A stretch of DNA of 64,000 nucleotides from Lepidostoma basale (taxonomy: Eukaryota > Arthropoda > Insecta > Trichoptera > Lepidostomatidae). Positions 1-11,269 of the stretch are shown here, piece after piece. The notes below the pieces were generated by a model that was not told where the DNA came from, ran no database searches, and was given only the letters and a program-made list of their open reading frames with translations. Position 1 is the stretch's first letter. The number at the start of each line of letters is the position of its first letter. Location of the stretch: contig JAHDVF020001337.1 of the NCBI GenBank assembly GCA_022606425.2, positions 299,563-363,562 of the forward strand. Reading direction: 5' to 3'. A program made the translations under genes and the position numbers.

Positions 1-1600
1 GATATCTTAATTAAGTTGCTAGCTTCATAATAAGATAAGTAAGCCCGATACCCCTTTACTGCATGCAAATTTTGAATGCGGTTTTGCCAGAATTTCAATG
101 TGAAGGGTCAAATTTGCTTTAGTCTATTAGGTTATAAATTCAATGCGAATTTTCACCATTTACTAACCAGCATAATACATTAAATATAGTTTCTGACACA
201 CTGAATGTGCATTGAAATTCAGGGGTACCCTTAACGCTTTCCGTTCAATTATTAAAAACTCCTCAATGATATTTTTCTTTTTATTAAAATAAATTAATAT
301 TTATTCACGATGTTTTAGCTGTAATAAAAAATTATTTATATTAATCATATGTTGATAGTTTTAAAACCCTGTCCAATTCACTAATGTTACGATTTGATTA
401 CGTTATGATTAATCCAATGGAGTCTAGGTCAACATTCCAAAATAGCAAATTAATAAACTCCAGTCTGCATTCAATGCAGCAGCAAGTCTTATTAAGTGTA
501 TGTTAGAGAGTTTTCATATAACGCAACATCTTAATGTCCAGAAATGTTCAGAAAGAAGACAATATAAGCTCTGATGGGCGACCTTTAAGGCGTTACATGA
601 ACTGAAAAATCTGATCTCTGCATCACAGGGATACTGATAGCGAGACAGTCCTTCTTTTCGATGTGTTGACTTTCCTCGCACAACTTTTGGCAATCGAGCT
701 TTCGCGCACTGAAACAGTCTTCCTGCAGACCTCAAGTGTACTAAGAACTCCTCATAGTTTAGATCAAGAATCAAAAAGCACCATTCCAGATATAAATGTT
801 GATCTTATGCGCCAGGTGTAACTCTTATACTAAATATGTATATTTTTAAATAGTTCATAAAATTGAACATTTTCTACAGCCTTCTGGAAATAATTAATTT
901 ATATAAATGGCATTTCATAAATTATCCAATGTATTACTATGTTAATATTATAATATCACCTTTATATGTCTATTTTTCTTTGCGCCACTGCTCCGAATTA
1001 ATAGCAGACTTAAAGGTCGCTCTTAACGCTGTTTACAAACCAAAAATCTCAAAGTTATTATATTATAAGAGAGTAAATATTAAATAATGTCTTGACGTCA
1101 TCCGCAGCCCCGAAATGATACTTCCACTTATTTCTCAACTACAGAATAAACGCTTGAAATATTAATAAGTCCGTTACACACGCAAACGTGGAGTCTGGAG
1201 AGATGGTAGCCGTTGCCAGGCAACCGGAGATAAAACGTATCGTGAATTTTACATGTTTGTGTCATAACCCACCATCCCCGTCCACCAGGTGGCACACAGT
1301 GCGTCGATTCATAAACACTAGTCGTTAAGACAACCCAAACCACTTATGGTGCTTGTGTTGCCCTTATATTGTTGTTATAACATACATAGCTTTAAATAAA
1401 ATGTTTATGATTTATAATATATCTGAATCAAAACGCTGTTTTCCCCTGCTGAGTATATTTTACTCGAAGATATCAAACCTTCATCTTCAGGAGAGCTAAA
1501 CTGTATATTGAAAATTTCGAAACATATTACGAGAAAAATACACTCAACAGTGAAAAAGCAGCATTAATCGAATAAGTAAAAACCATTATTATTGATTTAA
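1..1600. other. Unique AT-rich DNA without a recognised gene
   Basis: No gene recognised. Reading frames here (514-774 minus, 863-1087 plus, 1128-1343 minus) show no family motif and no splice context. Around 1455-1500 there is a short stretch with CTTCATCTTCAGG resembling one arm of palindromic family Pal-H. The rest looks like intronic or intergenic sequence. Confidence 0.5.
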
Positions 1601-1608
1601 AAAAATTA

Positions 1609-1755
1609 TAACTAACTAACCATGACGCCGTCTCCCCAAAAGGATACACGGTTCTTTCCTGACATATTTATCTCGCTTCCTACATCTTGTCATGCACGCG
1701 CGTCGATTTTTCCGACTCCTCGTGTGGCCGAAATTCAATATTTGATTTATTTGAT
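1609..1755 (-). mobile_element. Lin-A LINE, 3' end fragment
   Basis: On the minus strand this is the last part of the Lin-A reading frame (region of NRRACM, NVEEA and the C-terminal SAYPFGETA, degraded here) followed by the (GTTA)n tail, seen on the plus strand as ATAACTAACTAAC at 1609-1621. It is 5'-truncated, as usual for LINE copies, and about 30 bases are missing relative to better copies such as 46461-46842. Confidence 0.8.
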
Positions 1756-2044
1756 CTATATACATATCTATATAAATAAAACTACATGGCCAAAAAACCC
1801 AAAGATATTTCGAATTGTTTTTAGGGGCATATTTCCTCTTTTAAATAATTTAAAATGTAAAAATCAGATTAAGATATTTTGTGTGACATTTAATGAAAAG
1901 TTAAAACATTATTCAAATTTGTTAAAAATTCAACAATTACAAAAAGTCTGTTGAATATGAACCAATTTAAATGTAAAAATATACATTTGTTAGACAAAAA
2001 AGCGAGTCGTAGGTAATGGCAAGTCACAATTTTTTTTTTTTAAT

Positions 2045-2215
2045 ATGTATTGTTTCTTGAACAACCATGTAAAACATTATATTAATTTAAAATCGACCAA
2101 TCACCCAAATGATCAATAATAAAACGTCTATTTTCTAGAAGTGTTATAATTTATAATAGTTTATGGGAATGACATGTTTCGCTTTTCTAAGGCCATGACA
2201 TGTTTCACTTTTTAA
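2045..2215. repeat. Pal-A palindromic element, partial
   Basis: Contains the Pal-A hallmarks in order: TTGTTTCTTGAACAA, a TTTTCTAGAAG block, TTTATGGGAATGACATG and TTTCGCTTTTCTAAGGCC. Only one arm is well kept. The same order recurs at about a dozen places in the window. Pal-A is a short non-coding inverted-repeat (MITE-like) element. Confidence 0.7.
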
Positions 2216-2469
2216 ATGGTAATTTTTAACTTATTTCAATTCGTAGAAGTAAAAAAAATGAAATACGAGGAAATATTTTTGGCGGCTTTAATATCTCTGT
2301 ACGCCGGTGTCCTCGTACTTTCTACTTCGTGTGGAACAGTACAGTGTGCGGCGTCTACCCTTATCTCGCTGTTTATATTTGCATTAGGTCCTCGGGGGAG
2401 CGAATTACATCTTAATGGTTATACAATCATTATTACATTGTGCTACAAAGTGGTAATCATCGAATAATA

Positions 2470-3040
2470 AGAAGCTAATGTCAAAACAGGCAAATTGATA
2501 AATAAATATGAATAATTTGAATGAGACGAGCGAGAGTCAATACGACGAATGATGTCTTTACAAAATGTTGTATTTGAGAGATTTAACAGTCTAGAAAAAA
2601 ATTACTTTGTAATATTCTTACACAATCAAATACTTGTTTAAACAAAACAACTGTAATATTCGTTATAACATCACACCATAATATGTATACGCTAAGAACC
2701 TGATATATTATGGTTTCATCGACAACGGAGAGCGACAGGTTACATTTGAGACCTCTGCTGAATGTCAACATCAACCACAAACCTAAGCAGTCACCAATGC
2801 AAATCACATTATTGTTTCAACGAGAGCTAACAAGAGCCAACAAAGTGAAATGGCTGCAATCAGCTTTGTGGGTCCGTTGACATGGAAAAATATACATACG
2901 AGTATACATATACGTATGCGGTTAGTGATTCACGTATTTTGATCAGTGTGATCCTTTAAGCAAATAAGTTCACGAACTGGCCCACTTTTAAAATAAATTA
3001 CAAAATAGATTTAATATTATTATTTTTTATTTAAAAATGA
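2470..3040. other. Unique AT-rich DNA
   Basis: Nothing recognised apart from short AT-rich reading frames. The sequence runs directly into a Pal-A copy. Confidence 0.4.
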
Positions 3041-3044
3041 TTTT

Positions 3045-3215
3045 AATGAATGTATTGTTTCTCGAACAATGGTGTAAACTTCGGAAATATACATTAAAAA
3101 ATACGTTTTCCATAAATTTTAAAATATACAATATTATGGGAATAACATGTTTCGCCTTGTTAAGACCCATTTTTAAATGTAATAATTTCTTAGGAAGGCG
3201 AAACGTGTACATTTT
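3045..3215. repeat. Pal-A palindromic element, diverged copy
   Basis: Starts with the ATTGTTTCTCGAACAATG end block, contains ATGGGAATAACATGTTTCGCC at its first arm and the reverse-oriented GGAAGGCGAAACGTG at the second arm. The arms are diverged, so the hairpin is imperfect. Confidence 0.65.
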
Positions 3216-3537
3216 CATTAACAAAAAAGTATATTTTTATATGAATTATAATGTATATTTGGTCTTTAAGGTTTCTAAAATGTGGACTTTCATAAAAAAT
3301 TAAAGCCTTCGTATCTTTACCTATATCAAGTATCTGGTTTAAACCTGTGATATTAACGTGATTTTATGAAAAAATAAATGAAAAATAAAACACGAAAAGC
3401 AATTAATTTGCGTCATCACATGTGTTATCTATTCAACTGCGGCTGGTATATTAGCTACAATTAACAACTGATAATTCGTTATTATTAAACCATTTTTAAA
3501 ATCATTCGAAAAATGGGTATTAATTAATTACGTTACT

Positions 3538-3640
3538 TAGACAGCCATTGTCGTCCACTGCTGGACTTAGGCCTCCCCCATACTTCTCCACGTATCCCTG
3601 TCTTGTGCCTTTTGCATCCAATCGCCAGTAATTCAACAAT
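3538..3640 (-). mobile_element. Lin-E LINE, 3' remnant
   Basis: GTCCACTGCTGGACTTAGGCC on the plus strand is the complement of the Lin-E 3' end, where the protein ends in a pattern like EAYVQQWTVDG. Better copies are at 59915-60350 and 15215-15655. Only the 3' tip survives here. Confidence 0.7.
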
Positions 3641-3850
3641 TCAACAGCCAGGGTTTTAATTATTTTTTGATTAAATAACTTGTATTGAATGGGTAATAAA
3701 TTATCATAAAATTACTTCATTCAAATCATTTCGTTATTTCGTGTTGATCATTTCATTAAGAAATTATGATAGTTCCCATGTATAATAATAAATTTAGGAG
3801 AAATATTTCTCGCCTGTAAATAAATACTTCTTGTACGAATTAAAAAAATC

Positions 3851-3890
3851 TAAACAATGTTTTTTCTTTTATTTCAGGTAAGTTTCCAAG
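3851..3890 (+). other. Ratchet-point-like recursive splice site 1
   Basis: A strong 3' splice site (T-rich tract from 3860, TTTTATTTCAG ending at 3877) is followed without a gap by GTAAGTTT, a perfect 5' splice site. A possible branch point (TCTAAAC) lies about 25 bases upstream. The abutting 3' and 5' sites are the known layout of recursive-splicing ratchet points in long introns of Drosophila neural and developmental genes. Read as an ordinary exon start, all three frames close quickly (within 20 codons). The site shares TCTTTTATTTCAG plus GTAAGTTTC with the site at 60825, while the flanks are unrelated. It could still be chance or a short terminal exon. Confidence 0.45.
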
Positions 3891-4144
3891 AATTACTCGT
3901 GTCTACGAATTCTACATAGAGGATCATCACAAGACATGAGATGAAAATGCTACAATATTTTACATGAATCTTCATAATAAGTATGTATACAATTACATTT
4001 CTCAAACATGTAGTTCTTTCCTTCATAACATTTTGAAATGCAACGTTACGAAGTTTTTATATAAACATATACTAATACTAAAATTCTAACTTCATGTGTT
4101 AGTCCTCGGTCATTAATAAATAAAAAACATTAAAAGTTTATTAT

Positions 4145-4560
4145 TTACGATCGTATGAAGCACTTAATTTGTGGTTACACATTATTAAAAAATATTTTAA
4201 AAACTTAATTAAATAAAACTTATTTTTGAATAACGACTTCCTCGTCTTTATTTCAACAGCAACTAGATTTGCAAGATTACCTGGCAAAACCTGTCGCTGT
4301 CGGAATAATTTTGATCGCTTTATTTGTTTTTAAGTATTAATCGGTTTCGCTTCTACCAGAGCTTCGTGGGGGTGAAAAGTTTCTTTTGTTACGCTAACGA
4401 AGCTCTGGGGGAACCGGTTGGTACTAAAAAAACGTATAATGTGGTATCTAAATAATATACATAAATTTTTTAATTTATTTTTAAAATTTGTACTTTCATA
4501 TAAGGTGGTGAATTTAATCCCAACTAGGTAGAAACACGGTGTTTCTCTTTGACATAAATG
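4145..4560. repeat. Pal-E palindromic element with an unusual interior
   Basis: 4145-4165 (ATCGTATGAAGCACTT) matches the outer end of the Pal-E copy at 41765-42060. The inner arms are at about 4338-4372 (minus sense) and 4391-4422 (plus sense), with GCTTCG, AGAGCTTCG and ACCGGTTGGT blocks. The stretch 4200-4335 between outer end and first inner arm has no counterpart in other Pal-E copies (see candidate exon). The right flank keeps the GTGGTATCTAAA block typical of the family. Confidence 0.6.
4260..4340 (+). CDS. Candidate small exon encoding a C-terminal membrane segment
   Basis: A T-rich tract ending in CAACAG at 4259 is followed by an open frame of 26 codons ending in TAA at 4338-4340. 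It reads QLDLQDYLAK and then a hydrophobic PVAVGIILIALFVFKY, like a C-terminal membrane anchor. The stop lies at the edge of the Pal-E arm, so it may be supplied by the repeat. There is no upstream exon in the window that clearly joins it. It may equally be chance in AT-rich DNA. Confidence 0.2.
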   Translation, partial: QLDLQDYLAKPVAVGIILIALFVFKY

Positions 4561-4978
4561 CACTTTACATTTTTACAACATTTCTTCAAATTTGAAGCGA
4601 AACGCGCCATTTCTTAATGCAATTTTAAAACAAGCACCATTAATACCTTTTCTAATCAATTTTCTACCATTTTCTCGAATCCCATGGCAAACGATATAGA
4701 TTAAATGAAGTCAAAGACCAGTAGTAAGGTCGCTTGTGGTAATAGAGTATAGTTTTTTTTAATATTTTTATTATTAACTAATTAAACATAATAAATGGCA
4801 TTGTTTTGCCGTGAGTTGTAGACACACATTTTGGAATATGGTGAAATATTTTTACATTAAAAGACGACTATATTATAATATAATAAAAAGTACATCAAAT
4901 AACGAGGAATTACATAATGACTTGTGATAGAAATGAGACACAAGATAATTAGATGCTGACATAGATTCGACATTTAGT

Positions 4979-5235
4979 TGACGACTTTCGTAGCAGAGTG
5001 GCAAGAGCTATGACTGCCACACCGTGGATCCTGGGTTTGATTCCCGGCGATGGCAGTGTGATTATCACAATGTATTTGGTCTGGTGACGTGGCAATTAAA
5101 TTTTCGATAGATTAGCCACTTATCACATGTCACGAGAATAAAAATGATAGCTATATACTTTACATCGATTTCCTTTACATTTCAATGATGTAAAGAGCGA
5201 TTCAACAAAATATTATAATAATAATAATAATAATA
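4979..5235 (+). mobile_element. SINE1, tRNA-headed SINE, full length
   Basis: The head carries a pol III box A-like TAGCAGAGTGGCAAGAG and a box B-like GGGTTTGATTCCC, then the SINE1 body (TTTGGTCTGG, GATAGATTAGCC, ATCACATGTCACGAGAAT) and the tail ending in GAGCGATTCAACAAAAT plus (ATA)n/(AAT)n. Other copies are at 12698, 22593 (minus), 31479 and 40228. SINE1 is non-coding and would depend on a partner LINE for mobility. Confidence 0.9.
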
Positions 5236-5919
5236 GCATCAGATATAGAGTTGAGATATGGAGAAGAGACACATATATAAAATATGAATTAAATAATATT
5301 ACATAGTGTCTACTCATATGTAAAGGGACAGTTCTTTTGCAACGAATGTTCATAAAATCTAATAAATATAATATTTATTGAAAAATTAAGAAATTAATAA
5401 TAAGGTTTTTTAAGTATTGATCCGAATTTTAATAGTATAGTTAATAAACGTTTAAAAAAATCTGAACCAGGAAAATTCCACTCAGTGTCGTTATTTTGGT
5501 CAATATTACAATGTCCTTGTTTTCCTGATTCAAATAACAAACTATGATATTCAACCAAATTTCCCTCGGCGAAGGGAGGTCTTTATTTGCCCTTGGAGGT
5601 ATTTAGTATCAAGTGGAGGCTTGTAAGTTGATATTAAATAGGGGAAGCATTAGGGGATGTTTAGGGTAATCGTTAACCTACCCCCGACAGTGGAACAGTT
5701 CAGATTATTTACAAGCTCAAGGGTTGGAGTCCTGTTTCCAAAATATTTTCCCCAAGTTACACAAGGGCTTATAAAACACGCATTTCAAATGATTTATTCT
5801 GCCGGGCGACTTGGTGTTTAATTAAAAGATTTTATCGAAGATTTCGTCTGCTCTCCTAATTCTTATATTAATTGAAAAATAAAAATTGCCTAAAATTTAT
5901 TGCTTCATATAATACAACC
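5236..5919. other. Unique DNA, moderately GC-richer core
   Basis: No gene or repeat recognised. The stretch 5560-5800 is less AT-rich (GGAGGTCTTTATTTGCCC, ACCTACCCCCGACAG) and has no match elsewhere in the window, so it could be a conserved non-coding element. Confidence 0.3.
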
Positions 5920-6132
5920 GAAAACATCTGTTTTCTAGAAGTTTTAATATATCTTATGGGAATTGCATGTTTAACCTTGCTAGGGGATTACCAAATGTAT
6001 TGTAAAATACATTTGCTTAACACTTCATTCCCATAAAATGTATTTAAACAAACTAGAAAAAAGACATTTCACTTCGTACTAATGATTTAATATAGATTTT
6101 AATATCATTGTTCAAGAAACAATACATAAAAT
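5920..6132. repeat. Pal-A palindromic element, both ends present
   Basis: Begins AAAACATCTGTTTTCTAGAAG, has TTATGGGAATTGCATG near the first arm, CATTCCCATAAAATG near the second arm, and ends ATCATTGTTCAAGAAACAATAC. The inner GAAACATGTC box is mutated. Confidence 0.75.
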
Positions 6133-6137
6133 TCTTT

Positions 6138-6335
6138 TTAAATAATATTTTAACGTTGTTAATTTCCATCATGTCGATTTAAAATAAATAAAAATATCTT
6201 TTTTCATCTTGAGTTTTATTTTTCTCGACATGTTTCGAAGGCTTTTCACCTTCAATTTAAAAGATGTCGATAAAAATAAACGAAAAATTGAAAAAAAAAA
6301 TAATCTTTTAATTCATAAAAAAATCGTCATATAAC
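6138..6335. repeat. Pal-B palindromic element
   Basis: TTTTTCTCGACATGTTTCGAAGG at 6220-6243 is the inner arm in minus sense. The second arm is reduced (AAAGATGTCGATAAAAATAAAC). The outer sequence TTAATTCATAAAAAAATCG matches the outer end of Pal-B at 46325-46965 and 53445-53650. Confidence 0.7.
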
Positions 6336-7835
6336 TATTCAATAAAAGATTGATTAGATTGATTAGACAATATTTTAGTTTAAACAATTAAAGTATTAAA
6401 ATAAATACAGTTATTATTGCTTTTGATATATTATAACTTTCTCCGTCTTATGTAGAATAGATATACTTAGAAAATGTGTTTATAAAATTGGTCAAACATT
6501 ACAAAAAAAAGCATTTGGAAAATGTGAGAAAATCGAGGGGCGGTGTGCTGAGTTAATATAAAGTCCCTTGCAGCGGCGGCTCCTGGGAGGAGAGTGTTTT
6601 GTCTGTTCCTAATAACAAATCAATACCCCATAGACACGAATGGGAAGATTCTGCTTTCACCTTCTTTCACAAACTCCGCTATAAAAGCCAGTATCGAAAT
6701 CCCATTTGCTGGCTTCAGCGTACAGGGTGCAACTGCGTACATTATAAAATAACTATAAACTATTATTTCTTGTTTATTGAACAATGATAAAAACATTCAA
6801 TTAAATGTTATTTTGGGTCAAAACGTCCTTTTCAAGAAGTTTTATTATATCATTGTTCGTGGTTCATTTTATTTGGACTACATTTTTTAAAGCCGAAAGG
6901 AAATCAAAGTTATCACTATTAAATAGTCAAAAAAAAATATATATTAAATATCATTTTTAAACCTATATTTAAAATAGTTAAATTCCGCTTAGGGTAATGA
7001 CTTCGACCGGTTTCGGTAGCTTACAGCCATATTCTGGTACCTACATAAAAGTTTGTTAGGTTTATTTATGAGACTATAAGTCTAAACATTTTTTTTATTT
7101 TCATTATTTACAATGAGATTTCAAATAACAATATTCATAATTCATCACTTATATTTACTTTTAAAAAAACTATAATACTTTAATGGATGTTATAAACTTA
7201 ACCTGAGTATTTTCAATCTCTGACCTTTACTTCATTGGATGTAATAAACTTAACATGAGTATTTTCAATCTCAGCCCCTGATACACTCCGATCTCTAAAC
7301 ATATATTCTGCTCGGTTGTTATTGCCTAATTGACATCTGACCTTTATATTTAAAAAAGTTAAATTGCCACATTATATTAAAATTGTTAAGAACTATTTAG
7401 ACAAAGATTACCAACTATTTATCGAGCACTGCCACATTAATTAGTTTATCATTATAAGTATATTTAATACCAAAATTTGAAACCATAACTTTTAAAAAAC
7501 GTGTCAACACTTAGATGTTAATTATCGTTGTTTTGAAAGGTGCTGAACCTTGTAGATAATTGGTTTTTAGTAATAAACCCTTTAAACTAAGCGAGGGAAA
7601 TGTGTGCTATAAAAAATATGTTTCGCAATTAAATTCAAAACAACAATACCGTAAGCTAAACAAAGGAGTGAGCTTTATTTTGTTTATATAATGAAAGTTT
7701 ATAATAAAATTCTGAAGTATGATGGCTTAATTTAAAATTCGTAGCTTAATAAAACTATGAATTAGAGAAACAGTTCCAAATCAATTATGTACCATATATG
7801 ATTGACACATTCTGTATTTTGACAGAAACGTTTTG
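6336..7835. other. AT-rich DNA with repeat remnants
   Basis: Holds a Pal-A remnant (about 6765-6850, ATTGAACAATG and TCAAGAAGTTTTATTATAT), a short GACTTCGACCGGTTTCGGTAGC block at 6999-7020 also found at 58580, and a direct repeat of TTAACCTGAGTATTTTCAATCTC near 7199 and 7250. No coding sequence recognised. Confidence 0.4.
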
Positions 7836-7839
7836 AAAC

Positions 7840-8215
7840 CTTTAAATTTAAAAATAGAGCTTTTTGAAAATAAGAATTATCCATTGTTTTGGCCGAAACA
7901 CTATGATATTTTAAAATTTAATAACCGTTAATTCAAAAACTTTGTTTTATATCACAAATTGTATTTATTTTACTTTACGACAGCTGTTTCATCAACCAAT
8001 GTTGACATCATCAGATGTTATAAAAATATACAATATATATCAAATGTCAAATTTTCGTAATTTTTCGAATCTTTGTTTATTTGTTCCTAAGTCAATTTTT
8101 ATAACACCTGATGATGTCAACATTGGTTGATGAAACAGCTGTCGTAAAGTAAAATAAACACAATTTGATTTAAAACAAAGTTTTTGAATTAACAGTTATA
8201 AATAAGAATTGTGAT
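7840..8215. repeat. Pal-D palindromic element, full length
   Basis: Long inverted repeat. Arm 1 at 7925-8015 contains ACGACAGCTGTTTCATCAACC and arm 2 at 8100-8200 contains the complement GGTTGATGAAACAGCTGTCG. The arms extend outward to AAAACTTTGTTTTA and AAACAAAGTTTTTGAATT, with a loop of about 80 bases. Arm 2 carries a hammerhead-like core at 8104-8147. The same family occurs at 36940-37680, 52285-52715, 51880-52080 and 54735-54895. Confidence 0.85.
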
Positions 8216-8880
8216 AACTTTGATAATGAATGTAATACTTTAAATGTGGTAGCGACTGCATTTTAGAACCCCTGTATATAAAATTCTTCGCTCGACCATA
8301 CAAAAAGAATGTCCGTAAGGCCGGCTTCATAATCGGCCGGATATCGGAAGAGCCAACGATTCGAGAGATGAAGGACGAGAGCCGATTCAGGACGTATGAA
8401 TGTGTGCGAAGTTGGAATCGCTCCAAGCGGAGTGCGGAGTCCACGTCCGTTATGCGAAGAGAATCGTTTGAATAAAGTTACAATAATGAGACTTGTGACT
8501 TTTCTCTCAAAAATGATATCACAGAATTTGAATTTCATACACGTAAAGACACATTTACATAAACGAGAACTAAAACCGATGTTGCATAATAAAATAAGAT
8601 ATGTAGATTGCGTTTATATTTTTGTTAAATATATTTTTGGCTTGTCTTTTGCGTAATGAATAACAGCACTATAGAAAATAGAATTGATTAGAAGATTTAA
8701 CAATGAAATATATCGCTTTGTATTAATGATAACCTTTTGATTAATGAAACTTTTTCTTTAAAATATTTTTTATGTAGTTTATTGTAATGTTTGTTGTATA
8801 TTATAGTTTTGTAACTATATAAAAACGAGCGTAGTATAACGGTGTTACACACATTTTCTGGGCCTAATACGTTAAAAACT
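8216..8880. other. Unique DNA with a GC-richer core
   Basis: 8270-8460 is clearly less AT-rich than its surroundings (AAGGCCGGCTTC, CGGCCGGATATCGG, GCGGAGTGCGGAGTCC) and is not repeated in the window. Three overlapping frames are open across it, but none shows a known domain. It could be a conserved regulatory element or an old exon. Confidence 0.3.
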
Positions 8881-9312
8881 ACAGTAGAACTCCGATTATC
8901 CGAAACAATTGGGACCGGACCCTATTCGGATAATCATAAATTCGAATAATTTTATTTTTCCAAGAAAGGGATATATTTTAATTTATTACTTTATGTACGT
9001 TAGAAATGGGAAAAAAATATTTTTAAAGAAAAAGAGCTTTTAATTAATTAAATGAAAAGGCAACGCTTTTCAATGTTAAGCGTAGTTTCAAGTGCTGTAC
9101 ATTAGTACCGTGTATAGGTACGCACCGTACGGTAAATGAAAGTCATTGCTTGCTGAAAGTAAGTTGTTTGACTGTCGTCATCGACAGAATCATTGTTTTA
9201 AGAATTGCAGTACGTTTCCGTCTTCGTTTTTTTTTCTTCTAAAATTCTGAAAGCAATTCGAATAATCGGCGATTCGGATAGTCGGAGTTTGGATAATTGG
9301 AGTTCTATTATA
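8881..9312. mobile_element. pogo/Tigger-type MITE
   Basis: Terminal inverted repeats: ACAGTAGAACTCCGATTATC at the left and TTTGGATAATTGGAGTTCTA at the right, with a second nested copy of the inverted motif (TTCGGATAATCA, TTCGAATAATCG). TIRs starting CAGT and reading as TCCGATTATCCG are typical of pogo-superfamily elements. The interior of about 430 bases has no transposase frame, so it is non-autonomous. Confidence 0.7.
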
Positions 9313-9540
9313 TATGGATATAGATAGAGTACTAAAACCTGTGACTACTGAATTTTCATTTATAGAATAAGTCATTCGCTAGGATATTAAAAAAAAAACT
9401 GTCAGTCAATGTGATACTAAATATTATTCTACTGATCATTATCATTGACCAGACGTCATTTTAGGAAACCATGTAAGGCATTAAATATAATCTATAATTA
9501 AAATTAAAATAAAAAAAAACAAATATATCTAAATATGTTT

Positions 9541-9656
9541 GGTGTGATTTTGGGTAACACGGTGTGATTTCTCCTTCTCGTCCGACGTTTCGGAGATCGT
9601 TGCAGTATTCATCTTCAGAGAAGGAGAAATCACACGGTATTACCCAAAATCACACC
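9541..9656. repeat. Pal-G, near-perfect inverted repeat
   Basis: Arms of about 38 bases: GGTGTGATTTTGGGTAACAC onward at 9541-9579 and its complement at 9618-9656 ending CCCAAAATCACACC. The loop holds a CTGAAGA box, GAAACGTC and a short stem I in minus sense, the same layout as the other Pal families. Single copy in this window. Confidence 0.8.
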
Positions 9657-9659
9657 AAA

Positions 9660-10394
9660 AATTTGTTGCCAACCGTGAAAATCTACGCAAATACTCGTAT
9701 ATCTAAACTTTTGTGTTAAATGAAGAAATAACTTTTTTATAATTGTCTATCAAAACATTTTTCGTCAAACCTTTTGTGATGGCGAACAATCCGTAAATTT
9801 TTTTAAAAAGTTTTGAATACAGATTAGAATCTGTCCAATTTGAAAGTATTTCGATTTGAGATTATGAGGATGTGGATGGGGCGGCGCTCTCAGCATCCCG
9901 CCCGTAGCGGAGTAAGTGATTTAGATCGTTCTCCCGCGATAGGAATTACATGTTATTTTCCGAAACTCTTTCTCCCCATCCTGCCGCGGCCCTCCCACGC
10001 TCGCCGCCATATCTCATGTCGGAGAGGAAAAAATTACGGATATTGCCGAAGACAGCCGAGTCAGCTGATCCGAGGGTGGAGAGCTTTTCTCATTGATTGA
10101 AAATGTATTTTATATATCCCAAATATAAGTTACTTCGGCGCCCTGAGCGGAGGCTTAAACAGTTAAAATATAAAACAATTGTAAATGCCTAATTACTTAA
10201 TGCTTAATTCCAATGGATTACATCTATTCTTATTTAAAGGGAAAGACCATTTTGATTTATCGATTCCTACCAGATTGAGGATTTGAAAAAATCTCTCTCT
10301 TTTGTATTTCATTTTGTTTCATGTCGATATATTCTATTTTTAACTCAACATTCATAACATAGCCATGTTGTTCTTATAATTTTATATCTAAGAC
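9660..10394. other. Unique DNA with GC-rich stretch
   Basis: 9860-10090 is GC-rich for this window (GGGGCGGCGCTCTCAGC, CTGCCGCGGCCC) and unique here. The frame 9840-10100 is open but lacks a recognisable domain. Possible conserved non-coding element. Confidence 0.3.
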
Positions 10395-11012
10395 ATTATT
10401 CTTCTTCTTTCGGCGCCGTGTCAGGTCCCTCTAACGTTGACGATCACTGCAGCAAAGGCATCTCTGCCCCTTGGAACAGGTTCTGAACTCTTGTTATTCC
10501 TGTCCACTCTTTGATGTTCCGCAGCCAGGACAGCTGCCTTCTATCAACTCCCCGATGTCCCTCCACTTTACGCATTAGTATCAGTCGAAGGAGGTGGTAT
10601 TTTTCACCCTTTAGCACTTGACCCAAATATGAGACCTTTCTAATTTTCACACTCGGCAACATCTTTCTATTGACTCTAGCCTCTCTGCAGTACGTCTGCA
10701 TTACTGGTCCTATCGGTCCACGGTATACGGAGCATTCTGCGGTATATCCACATCTAGAACGCTTTCAAACGGTTTATTATATTCACTTTCAGAGTCCAGG
10801 TTTCGCAGCCATATAGTAGAACAGACCATATATAACATTTAATCATTCTTTGTCGGAGTTTCAAGTTAAGATTATCGTTGCAAAAGAACGTTCTAATTTT
10901 ATTAAATGCAGCTCGTGCAACTTCAATTCTGCATTTTATTTCAATTTCTGCGTCAAACGCTATCACTAAGGCATTATCAAGCATTATCACTAAAGCGCTT
11001 GACCCGGACATC
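10395..11012 (-). mobile_element. Lin-B LINE, C-terminal fragment
   Basis: Minus-strand frames 10754-11011 and 10444-10701 together give the Lin-B C-terminus: RTFFCNDNLNLKLRQRMIKC, LLYGCETWTL, then after a frameshift KIRKVSYLGQVLKGEKYHLL, RRQLSWLRNIKEW and QNLFQGAEM. The YGCETWTL block is the conserved stretch just after the reverse transcriptase domain of many RTE-like LINEs. The element is 5'-truncated, frameshifted and ends in a (CTT)n-like 3' tail on the plus strand. Confidence 0.85.
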
Positions 11013-11265
11013 TAAGACATTCTCAAATGCAAACACATTTGATAACGCCTATTTTTTCTTCTTTCTTTTCTCCCTTGTATACAACAGGTCGTTTGAACCC
11101 AATTACCGTATACAATTTATTTTAGCTATTATATTGACAGGCAAAACATGCCGTTCACATAAAATATAATAAAACTTCTAGAAAACAAGCATTTTCATTC
11201 GTATTAATTATAAAATATGGAATTTTACATCATTGTTCTTGAACAATAAAATGTAATAATCTTGT
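11013..11265. repeat. Pal-A element split by a SINE1 tail
   Basis: ACACATTTGATAACGCC (about 11024-11040) is the inner Pal-A arm. Pal-A resumes at about 11138 with GACAGGCAAAACATGCC and ends ATCATTGTTCTTGAACAAT. The intervening 11070-11137 is the 3' tail of SINE1 in minus orientation (ACAACAGGTCGTTTGAACCC to AGCTATTATATTGA). Confidence 0.7.
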
Positions 11266-11269
11266 TTAA

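Noticed and set aside
514..774. 86-codon minus-strand frame with a Cys-rich end
   Set aside because: No recognisable motif, repeat or splice site; not enough to call a gene.
2216..2467. Hydrophobic 83-codon plus-strand frame
   Set aside because: No homology cue, no splice or translation context, and it starts within the edge of a Pal-A copy. Hydrophobic frames are common in AT-rich DNA.
5212..5240. CRISPR-like or telomere-like arrays
   Set aside because: Only simple microsatellites such as (AAT)n, (GTTA)n and (GATTT)n as LINE or SINE tails are present; no spacer-repeat array and no TTAGG array.
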